A stretch of DNA of 64,000 nt from Salana multivorans (GTDB lineage Bacteria > Actinomycetota > Actinomycetes > Actinomycetales > Beutenbergiaceae). This document shows positions 17,655-25,837 of the stretch, piece after piece. Position 1 is the first letter of the stretch, and the number at the start of each line of letters is the position of its first letter. The notes under the pieces are model-generated. The model had not been told where the DNA came from, did no database searches, and saw only the letters and a program-made list of their open reading frames with translations. The translations under genes were made by a program, and so were the position numbers. The stretch lies in contig NZ_RKHQ01000002.1 in the NCBI RefSeq assembly GCF_003751805.1, positions 186,001 to 250,000 of the forward strand, in the 5' to 3' direction.

Positions 17655-18899
17655 GTGTACTCCCTCCTCCTGGCCATCGTCTACGTCGCCTTCGTCAGCC
17701 TCGGCCTGCCCGACTCCCTCGTGGGATCGGGCTGGCCGGTCATGCACGAGGACCTGGGGGTCCCGGTCGGCTACGCGGGCATCGTCACGATGCTCATCGC
17801 CGGCGGCACGATCGTCTCCAGCCTCGCCTCCGAGCGGCTCACCCGCCGGCTCGGCGCCGGGCTGGTCACGGCGGTCAGCGTCGGGCTGACGGCGGCGGCG
17901 CTCATCGGCTTCTCGACGTCCGGCTCGTTCTGGCTGCTGTGCCTGTGGGCGATCCCGTACGGCCTCGGGGCCGGCGCGGTGGATGCGGCGCTCAACAACT
18001 ACGTCGCGCTGCACTACGCGGCGCGGCACATGAACTGGCTGCACAGCTTCTGGGGCGTCGGCGCGTCGATCAGCCCGTTCATCATGAGCTACGCCCTCAC
18101 GTCCGGGCTCGGCTGGTCGGGCGCCTACCGCATCGTCGGGATCACCCAGGCGGTGCTCACCTGCGTGCTGCTGCTCAGCCTCCCGCTGTGGGGCCGGGTC
18201 AACCCGCGCGTCCCGCTGGGGCGCGCGGACGACGCGGCCGAGGACGCGGCCAGCGGTGCCCCTGCCGCCGACGGGCGCGGCGGCCGGCCGGTGCCGCTGC
18301 GCGAGGCGCTGCGCATCCCCGGCGTCGTCATGGTCCTGGCGGCGTTCTTCGCCTACTGCGCCCTCGAGACGACCGCGATGCTGTGGGCCTCGACGTACCT
18401 CGTCGCCGACCGCGGGGTGACGCCGGAGACCGCGGCCGCCTTCGCCTCGCTCTATATCCTCGGGATCACGGGCGGCCGGTTCCTCAGCGGCTTCGTCGCC
18501 GACCGGGTGGGTGACCGGGCGCTCATCCGGGGCGGCTTCGTCGCGGTCGGCGTCGGCGTCGTCATGATCGCGCTCCCGCTGCCGACCGACGTGCTCGCGC
18601 TGGCCGGACTCGTCGTCGCCGGTCTCGGCAGCGCCCCCATCTACCCGGCGATCATCCACTCGACCCCGACCAACTTCGGCCGGCGCAGCTCCCAGGCGAT
18701 CATCGGGGTGCAGATGGCCGCGGCCTACAGCGGTGCCACGTTCATGCCGCCGCTGTTCGGCGCCCTCTCGTCCTGGGCCGGGATGTGGACCTTCCCGCTG
18801 TTCCTCGCGGTGTTCGTCGCGGTCGGCCTCGTCATGTCGGAACGCCTCAACCGGACCGTGGCCGGGCTCCCCGGCCCGGACGAAAGGAACGACCAGTGA
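17655..18899 (+). CDS. MFS transporter within the GH13 cluster
   Basis: A 414-residue major facilitator protein with about twelve hydrophobic helices. The start is YSLLLAIVYVAFVSLGLPDSLVGSGWPVM. A charged central cytosolic loop at about 185-220 (GRADDAAEDAASGAPAADGRGGRP) separates the two halves. The C-terminal half has ITGGRFLSGFVADRVGD, the A-like motif. The N-terminus resembles fucose permease-like MFS proteins that often sit beside glycosidases. The substrate is unknown; a sugar released or taken up by this locus is the natural guess. GTG 17655 follows a weak GAGAGAA. Its stop is embedded in the next gene's start (GTGA overlap). Confidence 0.85.
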   Translation: MYSLLLAIVYVAFVSLGLPDSLVGSGWPVMHEDLGVPVGYAGIVTMLIAGGTIVSSLASERLTRRLGAGLVTAVSVGLTAAALIGFSTSGSFWLLCLWAIPYGLGAGAVDAALNNYVALHYAARHMNWLHSFWGVGASISPFIMSYALTSGLGWSGAYRIVGITQAVLTCVLLLSLPLWGRVNPRVPLGRADDAAEDAASGAPAADGRGGRPVPLREALRIPGVVMVLAAFFAYCALETTAMLWASTYLVADRGVTPETAAAFASLYILGITGGRFLSGFVADRVGDRALIRGGFVAVGVGVVMIALPLPTDVLALAGLVVAGLGSAPIYPAIIHSTPTNFGRRSSQAIIGVQMAAAYSGATFMPPLFGALSSWAGMWTFPLFLAVFVAVGLVMSERLNRTVAGLPGPDERNDQ

Positions 18900-20572
18900 C
18901 CAACGCAGCGACGCCGTGGTGGCGTGACGCCGTCTTCTACCAGGTCTACCCGCGCTCGTTCGCCGACGCGAACGGCGACGGCGAGGGCGACCTCGCCGGC
19001 CTCGTCGCGCACCTCGACGCGATCGCCGCGCTCGGCGTCGACGCGCTGTGGCTCACGCCGTTCTACCCCTCGCCGATGGTGGACGGCGGGTACGACGTCG
19101 CCGACTACACCGACGTCGACCCGCGCTACGGCGACCTCGGGGACGTCGACCGGCTGCTCGCCGCCGCGCACGCGGCCGGGCTGCGCGTGACGATCGACCT
19201 CGTGCCGAACCACTGCTCCAGCGAGCACGCCTGGTTCCGCGCCGCGGTCGCCGCCGCGCCCGGCTCGCCCGAGCGGGCCCGGTTCCTCGTCCGCGACGGG
19301 CGCGGCCCCGACGGCGCCGAGCCGCCGACGAACTGGGGCAGCGTCTTCTCCGGCGCTTCGTGGACGCGGCTGCCCGACGGTCAGTGGTACTACCACCTGT
19401 TCGACCCGACGCAGCCCGACCTGAACTGGGACGACCCGGCGGTGCCCGAGGAGTTCGAGCGCATCCTGCGGTTCTGGCTCGACTGCGGCGTCGACGGGTT
19501 CCGGATCGACGTCTCGGACGCGCTGGTCAAGGACTTCGACGCCGGCGACACCCCCGACGGCTCGCCCGTCATCCCTAAGGGCGCCGACTCGCCGCTGCAC
19601 GAGCACTACCGCCGGTTCCGCCGCGTGATGGACGACTACGACGGCGACCGGATGGCGGTCCTGGAGACGGGTGCCCCCGCCGAGGACGTCGCGCTGCTCC
19701 TGCGGCCGGACGAGATGCACCTCGCCTTCGACCTCGCGCTGACCCGAGCCCGGTGGAGCGCACCGGCGCTGCGCGAGGCGGTCGAGGAGGGGCTCGCCGT
19801 CTCGCGCCTGTCCGGCGCGCCGGCGACCTGGGTGATCGAGAACCACGACCTGCCGCGCGCCGTCACCCGGTACGGGAACGACGTCGAGCTGGCGGGGGAG
19901 TACGTGCCCGAGGTCGAGGAGGAGCTGCCGGAGCCGGCCGACGCTGCCGCCGTGCTCGCGCGGGGGACCCGGCGCGCCCGCGCGGCCGCCGTGCTCCTGT
20001 GCGCGCTGCCCGGCGCGGTCTACCTGTACCAGGGCCAGGAGCTGGGGCTGCCGGAGGTCGAGGACCTGCCCGACGAGGTGCGCCAGGACCCGGTCTTCCA
20101 CCGCACGGGCGGGGCGGCGCGGGGCCGGGACGGCTGCCGCGTGCCACTGCCGTGGGCCGACGCGGAACCGCCGTACGGGTTCGGCCCCGCCGGGTCGTCG
20201 CCGTGGCTGCCGCAGCCCGAGGTGTTCGCCGACCTCACGCGCGAGCGTCAGGAGCACGACCCCGGTTCGATGCTCGCGCTGTACCGCGAGCTGCTGGCGG
20301 TGCGCCGGGCCACGCCGGTGCTGCGCCGCGGCACCCTCGACTGGCTCCCCGGCGACGACGACCACGTCCTGACCTTCCGCCTCACGCTCGACGGTGAGGG
20401 CGCCGGCGAGGGGGAGGGCGCCGGGGGCAGCGCCGTCGTCGTCGTCAACACGGGCACCGACCCGGTCGCGCTGCCGCCCGGCGAGGTCGTCGCGGCCAGC
20501 GTGCCGATCGACGATCTCCTCGCCCCGGGCGGCGCGCTGCCCGGCGACGCGGCCGCCGTCGTCCTGCGGTAG
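18896..20572 (+). CDS. Alpha-glucosidase, GH13 (oligo-1,6-glucosidase group)
   Basis: A 558-residue cytoplasmic exo-acting alpha-glucosidase candidate. It starts [26 protein letters not shown], the classic alpha-glucosidase opening. Regions: DLVPNH (101-106), GFRIDVSD with nucleophile Asp205, VLETGA with acid/base Glu257, IENHD with Asp318. Further evidence is the LYQGQELGLPEVEDLPDE motif typical of the subfamily. A glycine-rich GEGAGEGEGAGG loop near residue 500 interrupts the C-terminal beta domain and looks like low-complexity expansion. GTG 18896 overlaps the MFS stop, with AAAGGA about 8 nt upstream. It would release glucose from short maltodextrins. It is a paralogue of the minus-strand enzyme at 25838. 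Confidence 0.9.
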   Translation: MTNAATPWWRDAVFYQVYPRSFADANGDGEGDLAGLVAHLDAIAALGVDALWLTPFYPSPMVDGGYDVADYTDVDPRYGDLGDVDRLLAAAHAAGLRVTIDLVPNHCSSEHAWFRAAVAAAPGSPERARFLVRDGRGPDGAEPPTNWGSVFSGASWTRLPDGQWYYHLFDPTQPDLNWDDPAVPEEFERILRFWLDCGVDGFRIDVSDALVKDFDAGDTPDGSPVIPKGADSPLHEHYRRFRRVMDDYDGDRMAVLETGAPAEDVALLLRPDEMHLAFDLALTRARWSAPALREAVEEGLAVSRLSGAPATWVIENHDLPRAVTRYGNDVELAGEYVPEVEEELPEPADAAAVLARGTRRARAAAVLLCALPGAVYLYQGQELGLPEVEDLPDEVRQDPVFHRTGGAARGRDGCRVPLPWADAEPPYGFGPAGSSPWLPQPEVFADLTRERQEHDPGSMLALYRELLAVRRATPVLRRGTLDWLPGDDDHVLTFRLTLDGEGAGEGEGAGGSAVVVVNTGTDPVALPPGEVVAASVPIDDLLAPGGALPGDAAAVVLR

Positions 20573-20639
20573 TCCGGCGGTCTCGACCACTCGACCCACC
20601 CGCACGTCCGGTTCGACCCCTCTGCACGGGAGCACCTCG

Positions 20640-21974
20640 ATGACCACCCCCCGCACCCAGCCCCACACGCCGGCCCTCGTCCACCCCGACTGGTGCCGCA
20701 ACGCGTCGATCTACCAGGTCAACACGCGCAACTTCACCCAGGAGGGGACGCTCGCGGCCGCCGCCGAGCACCTCGAGCGGATCCGCGACCTCGGGCCGAG
20801 CATCGTGTGGCTCATGCCGGTGCACGAGATCGGCGTCGAGGGCCGCAAGGGCGGACTCGGCAGCCCGTACGCCGTGCGGGACTTCTACTCGGTCAGCCCT
20901 GAGCTGGGCACGGTCGATGACCTGCGGGCCCTGGTGGACCGCGCGCACGACCTCGGGCTGCGCGTCATCCTCGACTGGGTCGGGAACCACACGTCGTGGG
21001 ACAGCGTGCTGCGCGAGCAGCACCCCGAGTTCTACGCGCTCGACGAGGACGGCAACCCCCAGCCGACCATGTGGTACGACTGGGACGACATCGTCGACCT
21101 CGACTACAACGTCCCCGCCGTCGCCGACTACATGGTCGACGCGATGACCTACTGGGTGCGCGAGGTGGGCATCGACGGCTACCGGTGCGACACCGCCGGA
21201 CTCGTCCCGACGTGGTTCTGGGCCCGCGCCCGCGCCGCGCTCGAGGAGATCAAGCCGGTCTTCATGCTGGCGGAGTGGGAGTCGCGCGACCTGCACGACG
21301 ACGCCTTCGACGCCAGCTACGGCTGGTCGTGGAACAGCTCGCTGCACGAGATCGCGATGGGCAGGGCCGACCTGACGCCGCTGCGCACGTACTACGCGTG
21401 GAACGACAAGTTCTACCCGCGGGACGCGATCCGGATGCTGTTCGTGACGAACCACGACAAGAACTCGTGGGAGGGAACCGAGTACGAGCAGTTCGGCGAC
21501 GCGCTCGAGGCCGCGATCGTCCTCTCGGTCGCGACCGCCGGCATCCCGCTCGTCTACAACGGCCAGGAGGCGGGCAACGACCGCCGGCTCGACTTCTTCG
21601 ACCGCGACCCGATCCAGTGGCGCGAGCACCGGATGGGGGAGTTCTACCGCGTCCTGCTCGCGCTCAAGACCCGGACCCGCGCGCTCGACGCCGGCGCCTG
21701 GGGCGGCCGGATGATCGAGGTGCGCACCTCCGACCCGCACTGCGTGCTGGCCTTCGCGCGCTCCAGCGGACCGGACGGCGTCCTCACGGTCGTCAACCTC
21801 TCGCCGCACGAGCGCGAGGTCGAGCTGCGCTCGGGTCCGGTGGCCGGCCGCTGGGTGCCGCTCGAGATCGACGCCGAGCGCGCGGCCGACCTTCCGGCGG
21901 ACGGGGTGACGCTCGAACCGGGCTCGACCATCACCCTGCCGGCCTGGGGCTGGACGGTGCTGCTGCGCGGGTAA
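20640..21974 (+). CDS. GH13 alpha-amylase-family enzyme
   Basis: A 444-residue enzyme without signal peptide. The barrel starts NASIYQVNTRNFTQEGTLAAAAEHL, a sequence style seen in the bacterial N-x-R-N-F group of GH13 rather than in the alpha-glucosidases beside it. The regions are DWVGNH (112-117), GYRCDTAG with nucleophile Asp184, LAEWE with Glu212, and VTNHDKN with Asp273. It ends in a short beta domain. The ribosome site CGGGAG lies 8-9 nt before ATG 20640. It is the last plus-strand sugar gene and is followed by a hairpin with a T-run. The substrate is probably a malto-oligosaccharide; the exact subfamily is not certain. Confidence 0.87.
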   Translation: MTTPRTQPHTPALVHPDWCRNASIYQVNTRNFTQEGTLAAAAEHLERIRDLGPSIVWLMPVHEIGVEGRKGGLGSPYAVRDFYSVSPELGTVDDLRALVDRAHDLGLRVILDWVGNHTSWDSVLREQHPEFYALDEDGNPQPTMWYDWDDIVDLDYNVPAVADYMVDAMTYWVREVGIDGYRCDTAGLVPTWFWARARAALEEIKPVFMLAEWESRDLHDDAFDASYGWSWNSSLHEIAMGRADLTPLRTYYAWNDKFYPRDAIRMLFVTNHDKNSWEGTEYEQFGDALEAAIVLSVATAGIPLVYNGQEAGNDRRLDFFDRDPIQWREHRMGEFYRVLLALKTRTRALDAGAWGGRMIEVRTSDPHCVLAFARSSGPDGVLTVVNLSPHEREVELRSGPVAGRWVPLEIDAERAADLPADGVTLEPGSTITLPAWGWTVLLRG

Positions 21975-22001
21975 CGGACGTCAGCGGACCTCTTCCTGCT
22001 C

Positions 22002-22027
22002 AAACAGACTGAGCGCCCTCTGTTTTT
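22002..22027 (+). terminator. Terminator closing the plus-strand GH13 series
   Basis: AAACAGA (22002-22008) pairs with TCTGTTT (22019-22025) around a 10-nt loop, and the T-run continues to 22027. The stem is unusually A/T-rich for this window, which fits a junction with imported DNA. Confidence 0.5.
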
Positions 22028-22084
22028 CTGTTAGCCTCCGCTGCAAGCGGTGTTTCGCCGACTCAATCAGAGACAGGGGATCTC

Positions 22085-22399
22085 ATGCGTGTCCGCAGAC
22101 TGGCTATTGGGCTCATCACACTGATCGCCACGTTCGGGGTAGCGACGGGCGCCACGGCCGCGAGCTGTTGGTACGTCAACAACATGAGCCGCACCATCAA
22201 GCTCAGCTCGTGCGAGATGATCCAGTCGGGTCACACCAACTACGGAAGCGCGATGGAGTCGTCCTCGTGTGCTGGCTCCGTCGGCGTGCAGGTCAAGTAC
22301 GGGTCCGGAAGCAACCTCGAGACCTCCAGCATCACGTGGGGGGCCACCTATGCGCGGGTCGACAGGACCTCCGTCGCGCAGGTCGGGGTGCACCACTAG
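22085..22399 (+). CDS. Small secreted Cys-containing peptide
   Basis: A 104-residue protein not recognised as a known family. Signal peptide residues 1-26 end in ATAA; the mature chain of about 78 residues begins SCWYVNN. Three Cys (28, 43, 62) lie in a Ser/Gly/Thr-rich polar chain with few charged residues, ending VGVHH. AGGGGA lies 5-6 nt before ATG 22085. Third codon positions are noticeably less G/C than in the GH13 genes. It begins a five-gene series with a lipoprotein and a complete MacAB-like export system, which suggests a transported or sensed peptide, perhaps a bacteriocin. The size and Ser/Gly-rich character recall lactococcin 972-like precursors, but the Trp/Tyr-rich pattern of that family is missing, so I do not assign it. 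Confidence 0.7.
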   Translation: MRVRRLAIGLITLIATFGVATGATAASCWYVNNMSRTIKLSSCEMIQSGHTNYGSAMESSSCAGSVGVQVKYGSGSNLETSSITWGATYARVDRTSVAQVGVHH

Positions 22400-22434
22400 G
22401 TCCTCGCGCAGGTACGGACCTGAGGAGGTCGAGC

Positions 22435-23025
22435 GTGGCGAGGGAACGATGGTTCGGTACCCGCGTGGTTGCCCTGATCGCTGTGCTGCTCGTGTGTTCC
22501 GCGTGCTCGGAAGGAACGCCGCCCGTCGAGACAACCGACTCCGAGTTCTCCCGAGCACTCGCGCAAGCGCGGGTCGAAGGCGCTGGCGCGCAGCAGATCG
22601 AGGCGCTCGAGCAGGCCGAACGCGCGGGGAACGCGACGGTGGAGATGGTGCGGGCCGCCGCTCGTCGGACCGCCGACTGCATGAGCGAGGCTGGCTTGGC
22701 ATCGCGGTACGTCGAGCACACGACCTACAGCGGCGTCGTCGTCCCGGGCTACGAGGTCGAGGTGCTCGACCCGACGGATGACGCCCTGATCGAGTCCTGC
22801 GATCGTCTCGAGTTCTACTGGATCAACCAGCTCTACCAGGTGCAGCCGAGCTCGATCGAGGCGAACGAGGAGTTCGCGAACCGCCAGGAGGTCGCCTTGC
22901 GCGCCTGTCTCGAACGGATCGGGGTGACGACGGACCCGGACTCCACGGGCACCGATCTCGTCGAGCAAGCGCTCGGTCTCGGCGAGTCGGGCTGCCTTGC
23001 CGACGTCGGCATCGACACGTGGTAG
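22435..23025 (+). CDS. Cys-rich lipoprotein of the export cassette
   Basis: A 196-residue lipoprotein: signal RWFGTRVVALIAVLLVCSAC with lipidated Cys24, a helical segment rich in Ala/Glu/Gln (about 35-70), then four further Cys (in TADCM, ESCDR, RACLE and SGCLA) that could form two disulfides. I recognise no named family. GAGGAGG ends 6 nt before GTG 22435. Its last 7 bp overlap the adaptor gene, so it is translationally coupled to the transporter. A role as immunity protein, peptide chaperone or periplasmic sensor are all possible; position is the only evidence. Confidence 0.75.
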   Translation: MARERWFGTRVVALIAVLLVCSACSEGTPPVETTDSEFSRALAQARVEGAGAQQIEALEQAERAGNATVEMVRAAARRTADCMSEAGLASRYVEHTTYSGVVVPGYEVEVLDPTDDALIESCDRLEFYWINQLYQVQPSSIEANEEFANRQEVALRACLERIGVTTDPDSTGTDLVEQALGLGESGCLADVGIDTW

Positions 23026-24032
23026 GGCGCACGCGCCGAGATGGTCCGACGGTGCTCGTCCTCGTGCTCGCGGTCCCGCTCGCCGTTGCGGTCGTCCTGG
23101 CTCTCTGGGCTCTGGCGATCTCGCCCGTGACGTCGGCGGAACCACCCGCGCCGGTCATCTCGGAGGTGCTCAGCGCGACGCCCGACGCAGCCATCACGAC
23201 GACGGCCACACTGATCGAGGCACCGTCCGTGCCGATCCGCAGCTCGTCCTCGGGGCTCGTCACGAGGGTGCTCGTCGAGGGGGGTGTTCCGGTGGGCCAG
23301 GGGGACGTCCTGCTCGAGGTCGACGGGGCATCCGTGGTCGCGTATCTCGCTGAGACACCGCTTCACCGTGATCTCGAACCAGGGGCGAGCGGGGCGGACG
23401 TTGCTGTCGCGGAGCGCCTCCTCGTCGACCTCGGGTACCTGGACGTCGCCGACGAGAGTCTCGACCAGGGCGCGGCCGAGGCGATTCGCACCTTCAACGA
23501 CGACCACGGGTGGGGCCAGGGCTCGACCCTGGTGCTTCACTCGCTTGTCTGGATACCGCGCTGGGTCGGTCCGCCCGAGGTCGTCCTCGTCGAGCCCGGC
23601 GAACGGATCGAGCCTCAGACGGAGCTCTACTCCGCCCCGGACGGCGCGGACGCGATAGCCGTGGACATCGAGCGAGCGCCGACCGATCGGACCGTCACCG
23701 TTGGGACGGCATCTGTTCTCCTGGCAGCGGGAGAAGACGAGATCCACGATGCTGGCGCCGTCGCCGCCCTGGCGGAGGTGATGGGCGACGAGACCTCGGT
23801 CATCGCCTCGGTCACGCTTCGGGAGCCGTCAACGGTGGGAGCCGTCCCGGCGAGCGCCATCGTCGCGGACGACAGGGGCAGCTTCTGCTACTTCCCGGAC
23901 GTGACAGGTAGCCCCATCTCCGTCACCGTGACCACGGGACGCACCGGTGTCGTCTACATCGATGCGTCGCAGATCGGGTCGCCTGTGCTCGTCAATCCAC
24001 GCGAGACCAGAGCAGAGCTCGCGTGCGGCTGA
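23019..24032 (+). CDS. Membrane-fusion adaptor with peptidoglycan-binding domain
   Basis: A 337-residue MacA/HlyD-type adaptor. One N-terminal membrane anchor (TVLVLVLAVPLAVAVVLALWALAI, about 11-34) precedes a lipoyl/barrel-sandwich segment (RSSSSGLVTRVLVEGGVPVGQGDVLLEVDG, about 74-103). Inserted where Gram-negative adaptors have a coiled coil is a peptidoglycan-binding-1-like domain (LEPGASGADVAVAERLLVDLGYL...AIRTFNDDHGW, about 119-165). Beta-barrel and membrane-proximal parts follow. In a Gram-positive cell such a domain would fix the adaptor to the wall instead of to an outer-membrane channel. GTG 23019 overlaps the lipoprotein stop, and its 3' end overlaps the ATPase gene by 10 bp. Confidence 0.82.
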   Translation: MVGRTRRDGPTVLVLVLAVPLAVAVVLALWALAISPVTSAEPPAPVISEVLSATPDAAITTTATLIEAPSVPIRSSSSGLVTRVLVEGGVPVGQGDVLLEVDGASVVAYLAETPLHRDLEPGASGADVAVAERLLVDLGYLDVADESLDQGAAEAIRTFNDDHGWGQGSTLVLHSLVWIPRWVGPPEVVLVEPGERIEPQTELYSAPDGADAIAVDIERAPTDRTVTVGTASVLLAAGEDEIHDAGAVAALAEVMGDETSVIASVTLREPSTVGAVPASAIVADDRGSFCYFPDVTGSPISVTVTTGRTGVVYIDASQIGSPVLVNPRETRAELACG

Positions 24033-24673
24033 GCGTGAGGGGACTGACGTATCGCTACCCGGGTAGCGATACGGATGTGCTCTCCGGGGTGGAGCTCGAG
24101 ATTCCCTCGGGGACGACCGTCGCGATCGTCGGTCCCTCGGGCTCGGGCAAGACCACGCTCCTGGCTCTCCTGGGAGGACTCCTTCCGGTACAGGACGGGC
24201 GGATCGTGGCACGTAGCTCCGACGGATCGGTTCATCGCGTCTCGGAGGTGGCGACCTGGGCGTTGCAGACGGTCTCGCTCCTTCCGGACCGCACGACTCT
24301 GGAGAACGTCTGCCTCGGTGCCTTTCTCGACGGAGCGACGCGTGCGCAGGCGCGCGAGGTCGCGATGGAACGACTCAGGGACATGGGCGTCGAGGGTCTT
24401 GCGGCGACCCCGGCGAGGTTTCTGTCAGGAGGGGAGGCGCAGCGGGTCGGCCTTGCCCGTGCCCTCGCGAGTCGACGGCCGGTCCTCCTGGCTGACGAGC
24501 CCACCGGGCAGCTCGATGCGCGGACGACGGACGGGGTGCTCGACGCCATGATGGGCGCCTCGCGTCGGACGGTTGTGCTCGTCACTCACGACCTGGCGGC
24601 GGCCCGACGCTGCGACATGAGGTTTCGTCTCCGCTCGGGCAGTCTCGTCGCGGCAGAGGATGCGTCGGCATGA
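24023..24673 (+). CDS. ABC transporter ATPase (MacB/LolD-type)
   Basis: A 216-residue ATP-binding subunit. Walker A GPSGSGKT (37-44), Q-loop near WALQTVSLLP (79-88), signature LSGGE (134-138), Walker B VLLADEP (154-160) followed by TGQLD, and switch His189 in VTHD are all present, so it should be active. The sequence groups with the LolD/MacB/FtsE ATPases that drive mechanotransmission rather than import. It overlaps the adaptor gene by 10 bp and the permease gene by 4 bp (ATGA). Confidence 0.9.
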   Translation: MRLSVRGLTYRYPGSDTDVLSGVELEIPSGTTVAIVGPSGSGKTTLLALLGGLLPVQDGRIVARSSDGSVHRVSEVATWALQTVSLLPDRTTLENVCLGAFLDGATRAQAREVAMERLRDMGVEGLAATPARFLSGGEAQRVGLARALASRRPVLLADEPTGQLDARTTDGVLDAMMGASRRTVVLVTHDLAAARRCDMRFRLRSGSLVAAEDASA

Positions 24674-25779
24674 CGCGCGCGTGGCCGGACCTGCTCGCAG
24701 TGAGAGAGGGGGCTGAGAACGCTCGCGCCGGGCGCCGCTCGTCCCTGCTCCTCTCCGTTTCCGTTGCCATGGTCGTCTGCGTCATCGGAGTGGCGAGCGC
24801 GATGGAGGTGTCCACGATCGTTCGAGCGGAGCAGCGGTGGATCGACGACGGGGCCTTCGTCTTCGTCGTCGAGCCCGCCTCAACGGACGCGGGTGCGGCG
24901 ATCGACGTGCGCCGGTGCGATGCGTTGTCCCAGGTGGACGGTATCGATGCGGCGTTCTCGGCCGATGTCACCGACACGACGGGAGGACCGGACTGGGCCC
25001 CGGGCACCGAGGCGACCGTGACTCGGGTGTCGCCGGGAGCGTACGACTTCTTCTGCCTGACGCCACCGTCGAGACCAGGTGTTCTGGTGTCCGTCGACAG
25101 CGCGACGACCAGCGGTATCGGCGCCGGAGAAGCAGTTCGGTTCGTCATGCACGATCGGGGTGGGTCCTCCTACCCCGCCGACGTGGTGGCAGTGCTGTTC
25201 GACGGCGCCAGTGTCGCGGAGCGCCTCTCGGGGACCTATCTGCTCCCCGATGCGATCTCCGGTTCTTCCAGTCAGTGCTACGTGCGAACGGATCCAGCTC
25301 ACGCCGATGCGGTGAAGAGCTACGTTGCTGATGCGCTCACGGGGGAGACCGACGTCCCCCCTCTCGTCATTCCGCGCCTCGCGGACTCGGCCTATCGCAC
25401 GGACTTCGCGGACGCGTACGAGAGTCGAACACTGGCGTTCGGCTGGGCCCTCGGGTCGGCCTTGCTCGTTCTGCTCTGGAGCACGGCACAGTGGACGCGG
25501 CGGGGGCGGGAGGCGATCTACGCGACCTTTGGTGTCCACGCCCGCGCGCGAGTCCTCATGCACCTGGCCGAATGGGGCACGCTGTCGGGCGTCGGTGCTG
25601 TCTGGGGATGGGCTACCGCCGTCTGTCTCGCCATCGGTCTGGGCGCGGACACTCGGGTGTCGCTCGTTCACATCACCGCGCACGCCGTCGCGGCGTTGGC
25701 GACAGCCACGGGAGGAGTGGTCCTCGTCGCACTGTTCCCGGCTCGGACGCTGCTGGAGGCGCTCAAGGATCGCAGCTGA
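24670..25779 (+). CDS. MacB/FtsX-like ABC permease
   Basis: A 369-residue permease. The topology is one N-terminal helix (SSLLLSVSVAMVVCVIGVAS, about 24-45), a large extracellular domain (about 46-250) and three C-terminal helices (about 255-275, 300-325, 335-360). This is the MacB-type arrangement used to push substrates through an adaptor. The outer domain has Cys in RRCDALS, FFCLTPP and SQCYVRT, which may form disulfides. The C-terminus ends LFPARTLLEALKDRS, a common ending for FtsX-type permeases. With the two preceding genes it makes a tripartite, wall-anchored export machine. It converges on the minus-strand GH13 gene. Confidence 0.85.
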   Translation: MTRAWPDLLAVREGAENARAGRRSSLLLSVSVAMVVCVIGVASAMEVSTIVRAEQRWIDDGAFVFVVEPASTDAGAAIDVRRCDALSQVDGIDAAFSADVTDTTGGPDWAPGTEATVTRVSPGAYDFFCLTPPSRPGVLVSVDSATTSGIGAGEAVRFVMHDRGGSSYPADVVAVLFDGASVAERLSGTYLLPDAISGSSSQCYVRTDPAHADAVKSYVADALTGETDVPPLVIPRLADSAYRTDFADAYESRTLAFGWALGSALLVLLWSTAQWTRRGREAIYATFGVHARARVLMHLAEWGTLSGVGAVWGWATAVCLAIGLGADTRVSLVHITAHAVAALATATGGVVLVALFPARTLLEALKDRS

Positions 25780-25794
25780 GTCCCGGGCTCGACC

Positions 25795-25816
25795 GGCGCC
25801 GGCCTGGGCCGGCGCC
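25795..25816. terminator. Bidirectional hairpin between convergent genes
   Basis: Inverted repeat GGCGCCGGCC (25795-25804) / GGCCGGCGCC (25807-25816) between the permease and the minus-strand GH13 stop. A real RNA hairpin would use 9 bp with a 4-nt loop. Confidence 0.6.
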
Positions 25817-25837
25817 CGTGGCGCTCGCCGCGGCCGC

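Noticed and set aside
15645-18659. 1004-codon minus-strand open frame opposite GH13 and MFS genes
   Set aside because: Antisense shadow of strongly G/C-biased third positions; composition is Arg/Asp/Val/Gly repeats.
22085-22399. Calling the small peptide a lactococcin 972 bacteriocin
   Set aside because: Size and export signal fit, but the Trp/Tyr-rich pattern and the usual seven-helix immunity protein are missing.
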